A stretch of 64,000 nucleotides of DNA from Westerdykella aurantiaca (taxonomy: Eukaryota; Ascomycota; Dothideomycetes; Pleosporales; Sporormiaceae), in assembly GCA_030412805.1 (NCBI GenBank), contig JASJFJ010000004.1:2480001-2544000 (forward strand), read 5' to 3'. Made by a program: the position numbers and the translations under genes. Within the stretch, counting starts at the first letter, position 1. Each line of letters begins with the position of its first letter. Positions 1 to 11,070 of the stretch are shown here, piece by piece. The notes below the pieces were generated by a model. The model worked only from the letters and a program-made list of their open reading frames with translations, was not told the origin of the DNA and did not search any database.

Positions 1-2
1 CA

Positions 3-80
3 TACCTGGATGATCAGGTGGAGCTCACATATGATGACGATTATGACCTCATCAGTGAGGAAGGGGACGATGAGCTTTGA
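3..80 (+). CDS. 3' end of an acidic protein, cut by the window edge
   Basis: Reading in frame from base 3, the window opens with 25 codons followed by TGA at 78-80. The residues are strongly acidic (run DDDYDLISEEGDDEL at the C-terminus). Only the last exon fragment is visible, so no family can be named; acidic tails of this kind are common on chaperones, nuclear proteins and membrane-protein cytoplasmic ends. Codon use is normal and there is no other open frame here, which is why I call it coding. The downstream stretch is T-rich and non-coding, as expected of a 3' flank. Confidence 0.5.
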   Translation, partial: YLDDQVELTYDDDYDLISEEGDDEL

Positions 81-1291
81 TGAGTTGGCTTTCACGAATG
101 ATGATTTCCTCAGAAGCATTCCCCTTGTTCACGCATTGGTCGGTATTGCATTTTAGCGATTGGGTTTTGCATGGGCTGGCGATTGCATGGCGGAAGGAGG
201 GTGTGGGTGGGGTCTTGGGTTTAGGCTTTGTTTTTTCTTTCGGGTCTTTCTGCTTTTTTTTTCCTTCTTGTTTTCATTTTCGGCTTCGGTTTGTTTTCTT
301 CTTGGAGGGGATATGGGGGTTGCAGTCCCCCGTTGAGGGTTGACTCTCCTTCGGGTTGAGGGCCTCCTTTGGAGTGCACTCCCCTTTGGATTGAGTCCCC
401 TCTTGGGGGTGACTCCCCCCTAGCTACTTTGGATTGGGCTTGGTGTTTTGGAGTTTGGGTGGTTTCTGTTTGTTTTCTGTTGATTGCTCTTTGGCTCTCG
501 GCTGCTTTTCAGCCATCGTAGTATACCCTTGTGATTAGCCCTGACGGAACCGCCCGTATGATGGGACAGATGATGGAATAGTACAATAGACTGTACACTA
601 TTAAGCTTTGTTGGACATGTGATTCGCATCTATTGCTGTGACCATGTGTTTTCCGTGCTGGATGAGTGGCTCCTTCCCCATCTATAGATGCGCACTCCAC
701 GGACTTTGTTTGCGCCCCTCGTTCATATCCTACTACATATACAGCTCACGACGTTTCACCACACCCTCTCTGAAACCCAAACCACCCGTCTCCTCGGCGC
801 TTCAGGAGATGTTTTTTGGTGAATTGTTTGTTATACTAGCAGTAATACCACAGTTCGGCGCATTCGCACGGCCGAAGAGGTGTAATCCGGAACTTGAGTA
901 AGATACGTGGGCAATAGAGTTGGTTAGCTGGACAATAATCACAGACGAGTCTTGGAACGGATGATGGTCAATAATGAAGTGAATTCGATGTATCCCGGAT
1001 CCGGGAAGACACTAGACAGTATCTACCAAGCCATATTGCAGGTGGCCGTTGTAACAATGCTGAAGAGCGTGGAGAAGAGAATGGAAAATCGAGGGGTATG
1101 TATGCATGGCGATGCAAGTAGCCTAAAGAAAAAGAGAAAATGCAGTGGTATCACTTCCAGTATAACAAACAATGCACCAAAAACATCTCCTGAAACGCCG
1201 AGGAGGGAAAACTTCAGTTCTGAGAAGATGGCTCCATCTCTCAAAAACATCTCCGAGTTGAATGTCCGATAGTCGTGGTGGAAGTCCTTGG
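81..1291. other. intergenic region holding an imperfect inverted repeat
   Basis: No supportable gene. It starts with a T-rich stretch and G/T-rich short repeats (about 340-420), then holds a roughly 63-bp inverted repeat pair (791-853 and 1143-1204) described separately. It separates the 3' ends of two convergent genes. Confidence 0.5.
791..1204. repeat. imperfect inverted repeat pair, possible old MITE
   Basis: The left arm at 791-853 matches the reverse complement of 1143-1204 over about 63 bases, with about six mismatches and one single-base indel; shared cores include TTCAGGAGATG and ATTGTTTGTTATACT. The 289-bp spacer has no gene. The arms could be terminal inverted repeats of a short non-autonomous DNA transposon about 414 bp long, but no target-site duplication is visible. 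An inverted duplication of another origin is equally possible. Confidence 0.55.
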
Positions 1292-2425
1292 TCAGGGGCA
1301 AGTCAGGCTCCGCCTCCGCTCGATCCGTCCGAGGAGTTCATTCCTGAACTTACTGGGCACTGCGGCCTTTGCCCAGCACTGCAGCGCGCACCGTCGCATC
1401 ATCTCCATTTCTTCCCCCTTCATGCGGAGCTGTCGGCTGGCCAATCTGCTCTTCTTCAGCTTTGTGCCCTCCTTGCGAGGGGATTCCAGCGTGGTGTAGA
1501 TCAGCCCTGGCCTCGTCACACTACGGGTTGTGGGGGGTTTGGCGGAGGTAGGGGAAGAGACGAGTGACTCGAGATCCCCACAGGAGGTGATGAGGGCTTC
1601 AATGGCGGCAGAAAGCTGTGTTGCCCGTTCGAAGAGATAGGCCCAATACTCGGGGCCCCAGAAAGGATCTTTGTCTAGTGCAGCATGCATAGCGGGTAGG
1701 ATTTGGGGCAGCGGGGGTAAAGTCGGGGTAGGGGCGGTGGACTGCGGGGGTGCGGCGTCTCCTCTGAAGTCGCCAATTACAGGCGACGAGGTCTCAGCGT
1801 AAAGCTGGGTTGTGGAGAGTAACGACGCCGCAATCGTAAGTCGAATATGGGATTCGGTGCTCATTGTTTCCGCCGTGACGCAAGCTAAAGAAAAGACGGC
1901 CTGGGCGTGAGTGACACAATGGATGGGGACGGGAAAGGGGGGAGGAATGCGTACCTGGACAGCCTTTGGTCTGGCACCAATCCGCCTCCTCTCCGAGGAA
2001 GCAGTGAAGCCAAAGGAAGGCTCCTCTTGCATCGCCGGCAAACGCCAGCTCGAGGTCTTCCGACTTGGTGGTACACAGGGCAGCTTCTGCGAGAGCCGAG
2101 GCGCGCTTATAGAGGACGACGATTGGCATGATCAGGGCGTGCAGAATGTCTCGATGCAGGAGCCATGTTTTCTGGGCGTGGGTGTCGCAAGTGGAATGGC
2201 GTTGGCAGAAGCTGTCGAGCGAGTCAGTGGTTGGTCGAGGTGAGTCGTGACGGGAACCTTGGAAAGATTGCGGGGAAGCTCGCTGGCAGCGTACCTGTGA
2301 CGATTCTGGAGCCAGGTCCTCAGCAGCTGGAAGCCGCGGGACTCGGACAAGACTTGCAGTTCGTCACGGGGGATCTCGAAGGGGGAGGTTTCGGTCGCGT
2401 AGCTTGTGGAGTCCATGGCGGACAT
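1292..2425 (-). CDS. hypothetical protein, 326 aa, three exons
   Basis: I do not recognise the family. Exons on the minus strand are 2425-2295, 2211-1955 and 1884-1292, with introns 2212-2294 (83 bp; GTACGC...GACAG with an upstream CTGAC branch-like site) and 1885-1954 (70 bp; GTACGC...TTTAG). The joined frame is 981 nt. The protein is mostly predicted helical, with no signal peptide or membrane segment; a Ser/Thr/Pro-rich linker lies in the middle of exon 3, and a Lys/Arg-rich C-terminal segment (LASRQLRMKGEEMEMMRR) follows. The conserved-looking patch WLLHRDILHALIMPIVVLY just after intron 1 would be a good search query. ATG at 2425 was used; another in-frame ATG lies at 2416. It is convergent with the gene ending at position 80. 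Confidence 0.6.
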
Positions 2426-4904
2426 GTACGGCGGGTAGATTAACGGTATGAATAGGCTCGGCGGGCAGATGAGGAGCGAGGAACGGGGTTTGCATTGAAG
2501 ATGGGCGGGGGGATTTGCGGGAGTTGTGGCGCAGGACGGGTTGACGGGGGAGGTGCAAAGGAGAGTGAGGCAATTATGGAATCTCAAGGTTGCAGGAGAG
2601 AAGGAGAGGGAGAGGGGGTTAACAACTTAAGGAACCTGGGGAAAGGAGGAGAGGAAGACATTGATGTTTAATAAAGCCACGGGCGAGGACTACTACTTGA
2701 GGGCAAGCGCGGAAGGGGAGTGAGGGGCCCGTGCACCCCCTATCAATGTTATGTTGGGAGAGTGGGAGGGAAGGCATTGGAAGGAAAGCTTGGAGCTTGG
2801 AGCTTGGAAGCTTCCAGCGTTGCCAGTGCTGCCTGTGTTGCCAGTCTCAACCAATAATGCGGAGGACGAAAGGACGAAAGGATTGCACTGTGTACACAAG
2901 AGGTAGATGCATCGATTCAAGGGCAGGATGGTTGCGGTGGCTCCACGTCTTGCGGCAGTCCAACAATTGTGGATAAGTGCACCGTACACGGTCAGTAGTA
3001 GTGTGTGTGTTGTGCAAAGGTGGGGGGCGCGGGGGGGAGGGGTTGATGAACTGGCCAACTTGGAGTCGTGAGCTGGCGGGAGTTTGGAAAGGAGGGTCGC
3101 GGAAGAACGCCATGGAGCACGACAGCCAGCCTATGCATATGCATCGGGCGGGCAAGTCCACAGTCCACAGTCCACAGCAAGCACTTGGTAGAAACTGTTG
3201 CTTTGGAACGCGCGGCGAGGGAAAAGAAGGAAGAGAAAGGAAAAGAAAGAGAAGAAAGCAAAGGAAGCGAAGGAGAAGTGAAGGAGAAGAACCTTGGAAA
3301 GCTGAGAGGGCTTGGAGGCTTGGCGGGATTGTGACTGTAAAAGCGCATACCAGCCGCATCGGGACTAGCCCGGTTGGACAAAACAGCTGGCACCTGGATG
3401 ATGGCCCCGGGCAATAATTGCGAAATGGCCTTTCGGCGCCGGTGTCACCCGATGGATATGTGCTGGCGCGGATGCATCATGCAACATACCAGAAGGACCC
3501 GGCCACGACCACGAACCGAAGAACTACATATATTATCATCACAACCAGCACGAAGGCTGAAACAGGCGATGGACAATTCTGTACTGGGACGTGATGTATA
3601 CAAGTGTACATAGGCAGGTACAGAGTTAAGGGGCGGGGTCAGGGCGGGGTCAGGGGTCAAGGGTCAAGGGCCCAACCTACTGCAGGGAGGCACAATATTC
3701 CTCAAGTACATAATGTACCTACCTACAGTGGTCACTGGTCACTGGTACCCGGAAGGGGTTTCTCCTCTGAACCATGTGCTCCGCGGGCACATACTGTACT
3801 CGGTAGGTAGAGGATCACACAATGTTATAACCCGAATGCGATATAGGGTCTCCACCCCCCTCGTGTTCACTACGGTGTACACAGTATCATTGGTGGGTAG
3901 TTGCCCCGCTTCGGCTGCGTGTGGCACGGTGGCATGGTGGCATGGTGGCACGGTGGCACCGGAGATGAGGGGACAGGATCGGGATGATGATCAGGATCTT
4001 TTTGAGATCGATGGTCGCGATGCACTACCCAATCCCAAGGTCCAATCAGAATGTGCGAATTGGGGAAGGCATCCGAGTATCAGGACATCAGGGCACCACA
4101 AGCGCCCAATTTACACAGACTACAGTCGCCTACCATACCATATCGCCGTAAATCAAAAGAATCGTGCCTAGGGCGATTCGGGGGCCCCCTGGACGGTCTG
4201 GACCCGATGGACTCCCAACGGCGCGAGATCGGGAAATCACCCATGCAATCTCGCTGACCTTGTCACCTTCTTTTCAAGTTCCTTGAAGTTCCCAGGGCCC
4301 ACCCGGCCCTGCCCCTGGACATTGCTTCGGAAGTTGCCGACTAACCCGCATCGGGATCTGGCTTGGGGCTAAGCTTTTTCCCTCAAAAAGCTTGTTCCAT
4401 CGAGCTGGCGGTTCAGGCGCGGTCTGGACCTCGATCCTTTTCGCTGAAATGCATCAACATCAGGCCACCGAAGACCGCTTACCTTTGCCGGAACTAGTTC
4501 AGCCTTTTCCCTTCCCCCCAAATGGCCATTTGGGCCAAATCATGGCCCAAATCGTCCCATGCCCTCCCATGCGTCCCATGCGTCCCATGCGCTCGCTTTT
4601 CCAAGGTTCCTTTGCCATGTTCACGTTCCAGACAGTCAAATTCCCGATTCCCATCTTGCCTCTACCTCCCCTACCTCCCCTACTCCCCCTACTCCCCCGA
4701 CTCCCCGACTCCCCTCTCCCTCGCCGCCCTGCCTGCTGATGAGCCCTGTGGACGTGGACGCTCAAATATGCATCCAACCCCCATCCCCCTTTCCCCACGA
4801 CCTTGTACGTCTCCGTTGCGTCACCCCGCTGCCGTCCTTGCCGCTGCCGCCGTCGCTGCCGCCGTTGCTGCCGCTCCTGCGGTTCTTCCTGCCCTTCCCT
4901 CCTC
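2426..4904. other. intergenic region between divergent genes, low-complexity patches
   Basis: A 2.5-kb shared upstream region between the 326-aa protein (minus) and the SAM-HMG gene (plus). It contains purine-rich tracts (about 3220-3300), short direct repeats such as stacked TCCACAG near 3158-3177, a GGCATGGT-type repeat at about 3925-3955, stacked CCCATGCGT at about 4564-4590, and a long pyrimidine-rich CTACCTCCC / CTACTCCCC tract at about 4660-4735 typical of filamentous fungal promoters. The open frames here are shadows of these repeats. Confidence 0.5.
4660..4904 (+). promoter_or_regulatory. pyrimidine-rich 5' flank of the SAM-HMG gene
   Basis: A C/T-rich tract of degenerate 8-10-bp units runs from about 4660 to 4735, and further CT-rich sequence continues to the ATG at 4905. 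CT-rich tracts just upstream of the transcription start are a known feature of filamentous fungal promoters. No TATA box is obvious. Confidence 0.4.
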
Positions 4905-7555
4905 ATGGCGTCCTCGCCTGAACTGAGCCAAGTCCTCGACCGTCTTGGTCTCTCCTCTTACTTCGACATCCTCACCCACCACGGCTTCCACGACTGGGAC
5001 ACCGTCCTCGACATCACCGAAGACGATCTCTCCAGCCTCGGTTTCAAGCTGGGCCATCGACGCATCCTCCAGCGAGAGATTGCCACCTTCAGAGGCCTCC
5101 CCCCAACAGAGTCCCTAGACCTCACCAATCCCTCCCCTGACCAGTCCATCCCCTCCCCCTCAGCACCTGTCCCTCCCCCTCCCCCCTCCCACGCTTCTCC
5201 GCCCCCCAGGGAAAAGAGGAGGTACAGACGTCATCCTCGTCCGGATCCTAGTGCCCCAAAGAAGCCAAAAACCGCATGTATGTCCCCCGCCCTTGGCAGC
5301 CTTTCTGACTGCTTTCGTTCTTGTTTGTTTTCTTTTCCTCTTCTGGCCCAGTCGCTCATGCAACCCTTCCAGACGTCAATTTCGCAGACTCACTACGCAC
5401 ACATCCCGAGTTCAGCGCCTTGTCCTTTGTCGACATTGCGAAAGAGGTGGGCCGGAGATGGCAGGTCTTGCCCCCAGAACAGAAGCGCGTTTGGGAGAGC
5501 CACGCTGCACGTGCCATGCAGGAGTACGAGGTCCTCCTCGACGAGTATAAAAAGACCGACTCCTGGCGTGCCTATCAAGCCTATTTGAACGACTTCAAAG
5601 CACAGCAGAACCAAGCAGCAAAGGCCAAACGCCCCAGTGCCCATCGCATCGACTCCTTCGTCCACGGTCCCCCTTCACGTGCAAGCCCGGCCTCCTCAGA
5701 GAGCCCCGCCCCCGTCGCCCCGCCCTCTGCCCCCTTGGGAACCGACACGGAGCTGTGCCACAATGCCCTCACCCTGGCCTTTAACGAACTCGTCTCCCTC
5801 AGAGGAGAGGTCCTCGTCCCGGGAGTCGCCCCCTACGATGCCCATCACCTTCCCCCGGAGCATCTCACTCGTCGTGCCATGCACGCCTTTGTCCAAGGCA
5901 CAGGCTCGCTTCTCTATATATGGACATATAGTCAAGCCGACGAGATTCTAGACCGCGTATATAGGCCTGTCGTACGCGTCGATCCAATGACACTGGCAGA
6001 ATGCTTTACCGTCGCTGCAATGGGCGCTCACTACGACGCCGAGTGCTTCCCGGACCATGTACGTCAGCTTCTCTACGCAAGCGCCACTCTCCTCTTCCAC
6101 GAGAGGACCGCCGCCCTGGACTATCTGCGCACCACCCGCCTCCTACTCTCCATGTCCTTCTATGCCCTGTTGGAGAAGCACATGAGCGCCCGATACCTCA
6201 TTGGTAAGTGATCCCCTCCAGGCTCCGCCCCACGGCCTCTTCACGACCCCTAACTCCCCCCGTTAGCCGCCGGCCTCCAGATTGCCCGTTGGCGATGCCC
6301 TCCTCTTCGACCGGATCACCCCTCGAACCAGGATGCCGTGTCAGACATCTGGAGGCGGCTCTTCCAGAGTCTGATCTTCATGGATTGCTGGCTCTCCTAC
6401 ACGCTCGGATACATACCTGAGGTCAGATCGGAAGACATTGCCGTACGTCCACCCTATCTAGATCCAGACTGGCAGAGCCAACTCGCTAATGGCCCTAGAT
6501 TGCATGCATACCTTGTAAGCTTGACCGGGCGACAATCGACGAGATCGTACACACGCAAACCAGCAAGATTGGCCTGGTCGCGGCCGAAATAGTCAAGACA
6601 TTGGCGTTCCCCGAGCTAGCAACAAGAGAGAACATCGAGATGCTCTCCATCAAGCTCGAAGACTGGCGCAAGGGCGTACCGCCGGCCTTGCAGATTGCAG
6701 CCTTGACGTCTGCGGCGCCTTCGACCCTCACGCTCTATCAGCGACGCACCATCATGATGGTTCACGTGCGTTGCCCGAATGCAGTATTGGCATGCGTTTC
6801 GCTAACCGCCTCCTTATTAGATCATGTATCTCGGCGCCCTTATCCTCCTCTATCGCCAGCCCCTGGTCGCCAGCACCGAAATCCAACTCAACGACGACGC
6901 AAGCTGGAACATGGATTTCTCCCCGGACGACGCCAAAAGGTACAGGAACGAGTGCGCAGTCGCCGGCCAGGAAGTCGCTCGTATCCTACACCTCATTTCG
7001 TGTGACGGCCCAACCTCCAGGCGATGTTGGTTGCTTATGTAAGCATCCCTTATCATGGTCGATGTACAAGTGCAAGCGGTACAGCGGGCTAATCTCCCAT
7101 GACGTAGATATTGGTCATTTACGGCCGCCGTTGTCCTCCTCTTCAGCGCCACAACGAAACTCGTCGACGGCCTGCACTCAAGCGCTGAACAGGACCTCTC
7201 CTCCGCCAAGACCTGCCTGGACATGCTCGAGCGGTCCCGCGAGGACGAAGCCATTGCCCGCCAGTATTTGGACCTACTGAAGCCCTTACACCAGTCCCTA
7301 AGGGAGATTCATCAACGCGTGGTTGGGAAGGCAAAGACGAGTATCTTCAGCCTCCTACGCGTGGATTCCAACACGACGCCTAGTCCGGGCGTGCCAGTGG
7401 AGATGCACGAGGTTCGAGGGCATCTGGAGAAGCTGTGTGCTTTGCTGATGGATCCATTTGGGAGGAATGTGGCCTGTGCGGAGGGGAAGGCCGAGTGGAA
7501 GGGGAGGAAGGTGACGGGTAAGGATGGGAAGGAGGAGGTCTTCTGGTGGAGGTGA
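4905..7555 (+). CDS. SAM domain + HMG-box protein with fungal TF-like C-terminal region, 777 aa
   Basis: Probable nuclear DNA-binding regulator. Exons are 4905-5277, 5352-6203, 6267-6442, 6499-6765, 6821-7038 and 7108-7555; the five introns are 55-74 bp. The frame closes at 2334 nt. Residues 5-66 form a SAM domain (LDRLGLSSYFDILTHHGF; ITEDDLSSLGFKLGHRRIL), a module for protein-protein or RNA contacts. A Pro-rich basic linker follows, then an HMG box at about 118-197 with KKPKTAF at its start, RRWQVLPPEQKRVWE and a closing EYEVLLDEYKK. From about 240 to 700 there is a helical region like the middle homology region of fungal Zn2Cys6 factors (HAFVQGTGSLLYIWTYSQA; LAECFTVAAMGAHYDAE), although no Zn2Cys6 cluster is present: the HMG box takes its place. 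Intron 1 interrupts the HMG box. The gene is convergent with the gene ending at 8306. Domain calls are confident; target genes are unknown. Confidence 0.85.
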
Positions 7556-8305
7556 AGCACTGGGCCCCGGAGTTTGAGATGATGATGACAGGTCATGGTG
7601 ACGGGTTATGATGAGACGATTTCGGTTCGGCCTGCGCCACTTTTGTATTTTCCATGTTCTTCGTTCTTGTTCGTCTGTCCGCTTTTTCTCTGGGACGGGA
7701 CAGGACGGGAGATAAGATACCCCTTTTGATATCGGATTTGCATGGGGGAAGAAGAAGATACAACGCGACGGAAGCACTCGCATTCCTCTTTGCAGAACCG
7801 TCCCCAACGCGTGCAGGCTTTCCGGTGAAACCACGTGTGTCGCCGCACCCTGCACCCTGCACCCTTCGCCTTGCAAGGCAACTTGCCGGCCGCTAGACAC
7901 TTCTTCTCCTCCCCCACCCTTCTTTTCTTCGAAATGGCAACGGAAACTTCTGCGTTGACCTTTGTCATTATGTATCTATGATTCATCGATTCCCTCACCC
8001 CTAACCTCTTCTTCCGCCCGGCGAGATTCCATCATGTACCCATCATTACTTCATACCTCCAAAGCCAACCCAGGGGAAAGAGAAGGGGGTGAAAAAAGAA
8101 AGGAAAAGAAAATGAACGCCGAGCAATGCTATGCGAAAGGGTATAGCCGTGTACCTGCGCTCCCGGAAACTCAACGCCTTGCCAAATTCCCCTCCGTCTT
8201 GTACAAAAGGTGATGGATGGATGACTTCCCTCCGACTCCAGGTCGAGTTCAGCATGCAGCCTGCAGCCTGCATCCTGCAGCCCTCGGCCCCTTCCTCCCT
8301 CCCCA
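7556..8305. other. intergenic region between convergent genes
   Basis: 750 bp between two stop codons. It holds only short direct repeats (CTGCACC near 7847-7862; GCAGCCTGCA / CTGCAGCC near 8254-8284). No gene or RNA was recognised. Confidence 0.5.
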
Positions 8306-8576
8306 TCATGCCGTCTTCCTAATCACAAATACGCCCAGCTCCACCCCTCTCTGCCTCCCTACTGCCGGATTCTCCCTATGCGCCACGCCATCCAAGATCT
8401 CCTGGATCAGGTTGGTCGGAGTGAGTTCCGAGGACGGCAGCTTTTTCCTAAAATACTTGGTCACGAGTTCCCTCACGCGCGGCTTCTCCTGCTTGATCCA
8501 CCAGTCGCTGGCCCAGGCGCGGCGGTCGAGAATCAGCTCCTCTTTGGAGGCGTGGATGATGGTGTAGGTGGCTTTG

Positions 8577-8607
<31 letters not shown>

Positions 8608-10347
8608 CGGAGGCCGAAGGGGCCGAGAGGTTTTTGGGCCGCTCGGTGAGCGTCTCGCAGAACTTGGAGACCTCGGAGCGGAGCGTGTCGTAGTCAGCGA
8701 GGCTTTCCACGGCGCTCATCTGACCCAGCGATTTACCCAGGTCGGACGAGAGGTCGTGCACCACAGTGACACTACGCAGGAGGGGATCTATGATAGGGCC
8801 CAGATAATCGGACATGAATGTCCTTGCACCGATTCGGGTGGGGTAGATGAACAAGAGCAGGCCGTTGTGCGAAGACAGCTCGACGAGCCGGTCGTAGAGC
8901 AGCGAACGACCTTGCACCTTGAACATCTCCGAGAATTCGTTGACATTGGTTGCGGGTATGTAACGCTCGACAATGGAGACATTGACGCTGCCAGGAGGGA
9001 CCACGGGGCGTGGGGAAGGCGACAGGAGTTTCGAGTCGAGCTGGTAATCGGCGACCGGCACGGCACTGTCGAACACCTTGCTTGTGAAGTATTCTTCTCC
9101 TCCCACGGCGGGGCCTGGTGTCGAAGGGGGCGATTTTGGCAAATCGAAGAGGGTGTAGCGTCCCGGAAGAGCATGGAAGACATTGATCCAAGCAGTAGGG
9201 GTGGTCGTTTTTTCGTGGATGCCGGCGATGATCTGGCCGAAGAGGTGGCCTGTCAGTGAGGGGCAAGGGAGCGCGTGCGACAAGACCTTGACGGAATCCG
9301 AATTGAGCGGCTGGAAGTTTGACGCTTTGAGGGCGCGAAGTCAGCATCACGGAGAGGGCAATGCGCGGGAGGGGGCAAGGGAAACTTACTGATGATGACC
9401 TTGACGGACTCGATCCAGGCCGCCATGCCCAGGGCGTCGCTCAAGTCGGCGACTGATAGGGGATCCTGGGCGGGGCCTGGAGAGGCGGAGCTGGCGATGG
9501 TGTTAATGCTGGGCGAGATGCCCGGATCCGAGCGCGGCGGGGAGCCGACGCCCACGGTTCGTACGTTGACAAAGGAGCCCCAATTGAAGATGCCGGGCTC
9601 GTTGGGAGGGGTGACGGTGGAGACTTGGTGTTGGAGGTGAGGCCTTGCCAGGTCGGGGCTGACGGTGGGTGGGGGGTGGTGAGGGGCGGCCAAGGGGGGA
9701 CTGAGGGCATGAAGGGGATCCTCTGGTTTGGAGAGAGGACCGGCGCCGAGATGGTCGAAGGTGGTGGAGAGGGTGGAGTGGTGGAAGCGGTCGGGATGGG
9801 GGTTTGCGATGCCGAGAGCGTCGAAGGAGGGGAGACGCAGGTTGTGTTGGGACTTCACGATGGGCGGGGAGGGCAGTGAGACATGGGTGGAGGGGAGGGC
9901 GGTAGCAGCAAAGGCGAGGGTGAGGTCCGGGTGGATGTGTTCCTGCAGCGGCGTGGGGAGCGGGTTTGGGGTGGAGACTGGGAGTGGGAAAGGCTGCGAG
10001 GGTTGCGCAGAGTGGTCGAAGGAGTCCGGGAGAGGAGTGAAGGCGGTTAGGGACAGCGGCGGCGAGGAAGCATGGTGTACCAGAGGGTCGGGACCGCCAC
10101 GGTCGTCGGGCGAGGAGGGCAGCAAGAGATGGCCGGGAGCGGGATTGCTGAGGAGGGTGGAGGTGGAGGTGGAAGTGGGAGTGGAAGCGGAAGCGGAAGC
10201 GGGAGGAGAAGCAGAAGGAGAAGTAGGCGCAACAGAGTTGTCCAGGTGGGCGGGCAGTAGTGGGCCGGCGATGGGATTATAGTCGGACAGGTGGGACTCT
10301 TCGCTCTGACCCGATGAGGCCATGGCCATCCCCATCCCCATCCCCAT
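8306..10347 (-). CDS. conserved fungal protein of unknown function, 658 aa
   Basis: Two exons on the minus strand, 10347-9390 and 9324-8306, are joined across a 65-bp intron (GTAAGT...CAAAG, CTGAC branch-like site) and give a 1977-nt frame. The first 320 residues are low-complexity Pro/Ser/Ala/Thr-rich and open with a Gly-Met repeat encoded by GGGGAT units, so the N-terminus is probably disordered. The second half is compact: FNWGSFVNVRTVGVG, LSIVERY-like VSIVERYIPATN, LLLFIYPTRIGARTF, DYLGPIIDPLLRSVTVVHDL, WWIKQEKPRVRELVTKYFR and a C-terminal GVELGVFVIRK. I believe this core recurs in other Ascomycota proteins, but I cannot attach a function. A poly-Ser run interrupts the core. The start at 10347 is the first of several ATGs in the Gly-Met run; upstream codons in this frame run into CAG repeats and were not used. 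Confidence 0.75.
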
Positions 10348-10814
10348 CCGTGATTTGTTTGGCTTCACGTGAATGGAGGAGGGCGGAAGCTGGAAGGCGG
10401 AGGGTGCACACGCCACACTTTTGGGGATCAGCGGGTGTGGAAATCGGAAAATCCACTCGGACCTGGAGCCTTCCCCTCTCCAAAAAAAAAAGGAAAAAAA
10501 GTGAGGTCGCAGGAAGGATCCGGGGGGGGGATGGTCACTGGTGCGGGGGGTTGGGAGGGAGGGATGGATGGATTGGGGAGAGAACCTCTGGTGGAGGAAA
10601 AAAAAAAGGTAGCCAAGAGCCAGTGGGCGGAGCGGAGATTGGATTGATTTGTTTTGACTGGACTGTGAGGTTGATATCGGAGTCGCTGTAGCACAATACG
10701 AGGACGGGCTGTAGTGGTTGAGGCCGAACCAACGAGGGCGGCCGAAGCGTGTCTCCCGAATCAGAAGCGGCGGGAGAACGAGGGAGAAGGACGGACGAGA
10801 TCGGCGGTGTGGGG

Positions 10815-10839
10815 AGCAGCAGCAGCAGCAGCAGCAGCA
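10815..10839. repeat. AGC trinucleotide microsatellite, about 8 units
   Basis: An uninterrupted AGC run about 470 bp upstream of the ATG of the 658-aa gene, probably in its promoter or 5' leader. On the minus strand it reads GCT. Confidence 0.85.
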
Positions 10840-11022
10840 AAGCAACCACAAGCCGGGTGAAAGCTTGAGCCAGCTGGCACGGATTGGGCGAACAGATATA
10901 AAACAAGACGAGTGAAAGATAAAATAAAATAAAAAGACCGAGTTGGTGGGATTGGTGGTGGTGGACGAACACAGCCAGCACAGCAGGAGGAGGAGGAGAG
11001 CTCAGAGGCGGTGCAGTGCTGC

Positions 11023-11070
11023 AGTGGTGGTGGTGGTGGTGGTGGAGGTGGAGGTGGTCGTCGTGGTGGT
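11023..11070. repeat. GTG/GGA-rich microsatellite
   Basis: A stretch of TGG units interrupted by GGA and CGT; a GGA run lies just upstream (10984-10999). It is G-rich on the plus strand throughout, and so could form non-B DNA structures. Confidence 0.75.

Noticed and set aside
8378..9259. 293-codon plus-strand frame opposite the 658-aa gene
   Set aside because: It is the antisense shadow of exon 2, with repetitive Gly/Arg/Asp composition from the poly-Ser codons; the minus-strand protein has the conserved motifs and introns.
10348..10851. N-terminal extension of the 658-aa protein to 10851
   Set aside because: The extension is hydrophobic and Cys/Pro/Ser runs translated from microsatellites, and its first codon is not ATG.
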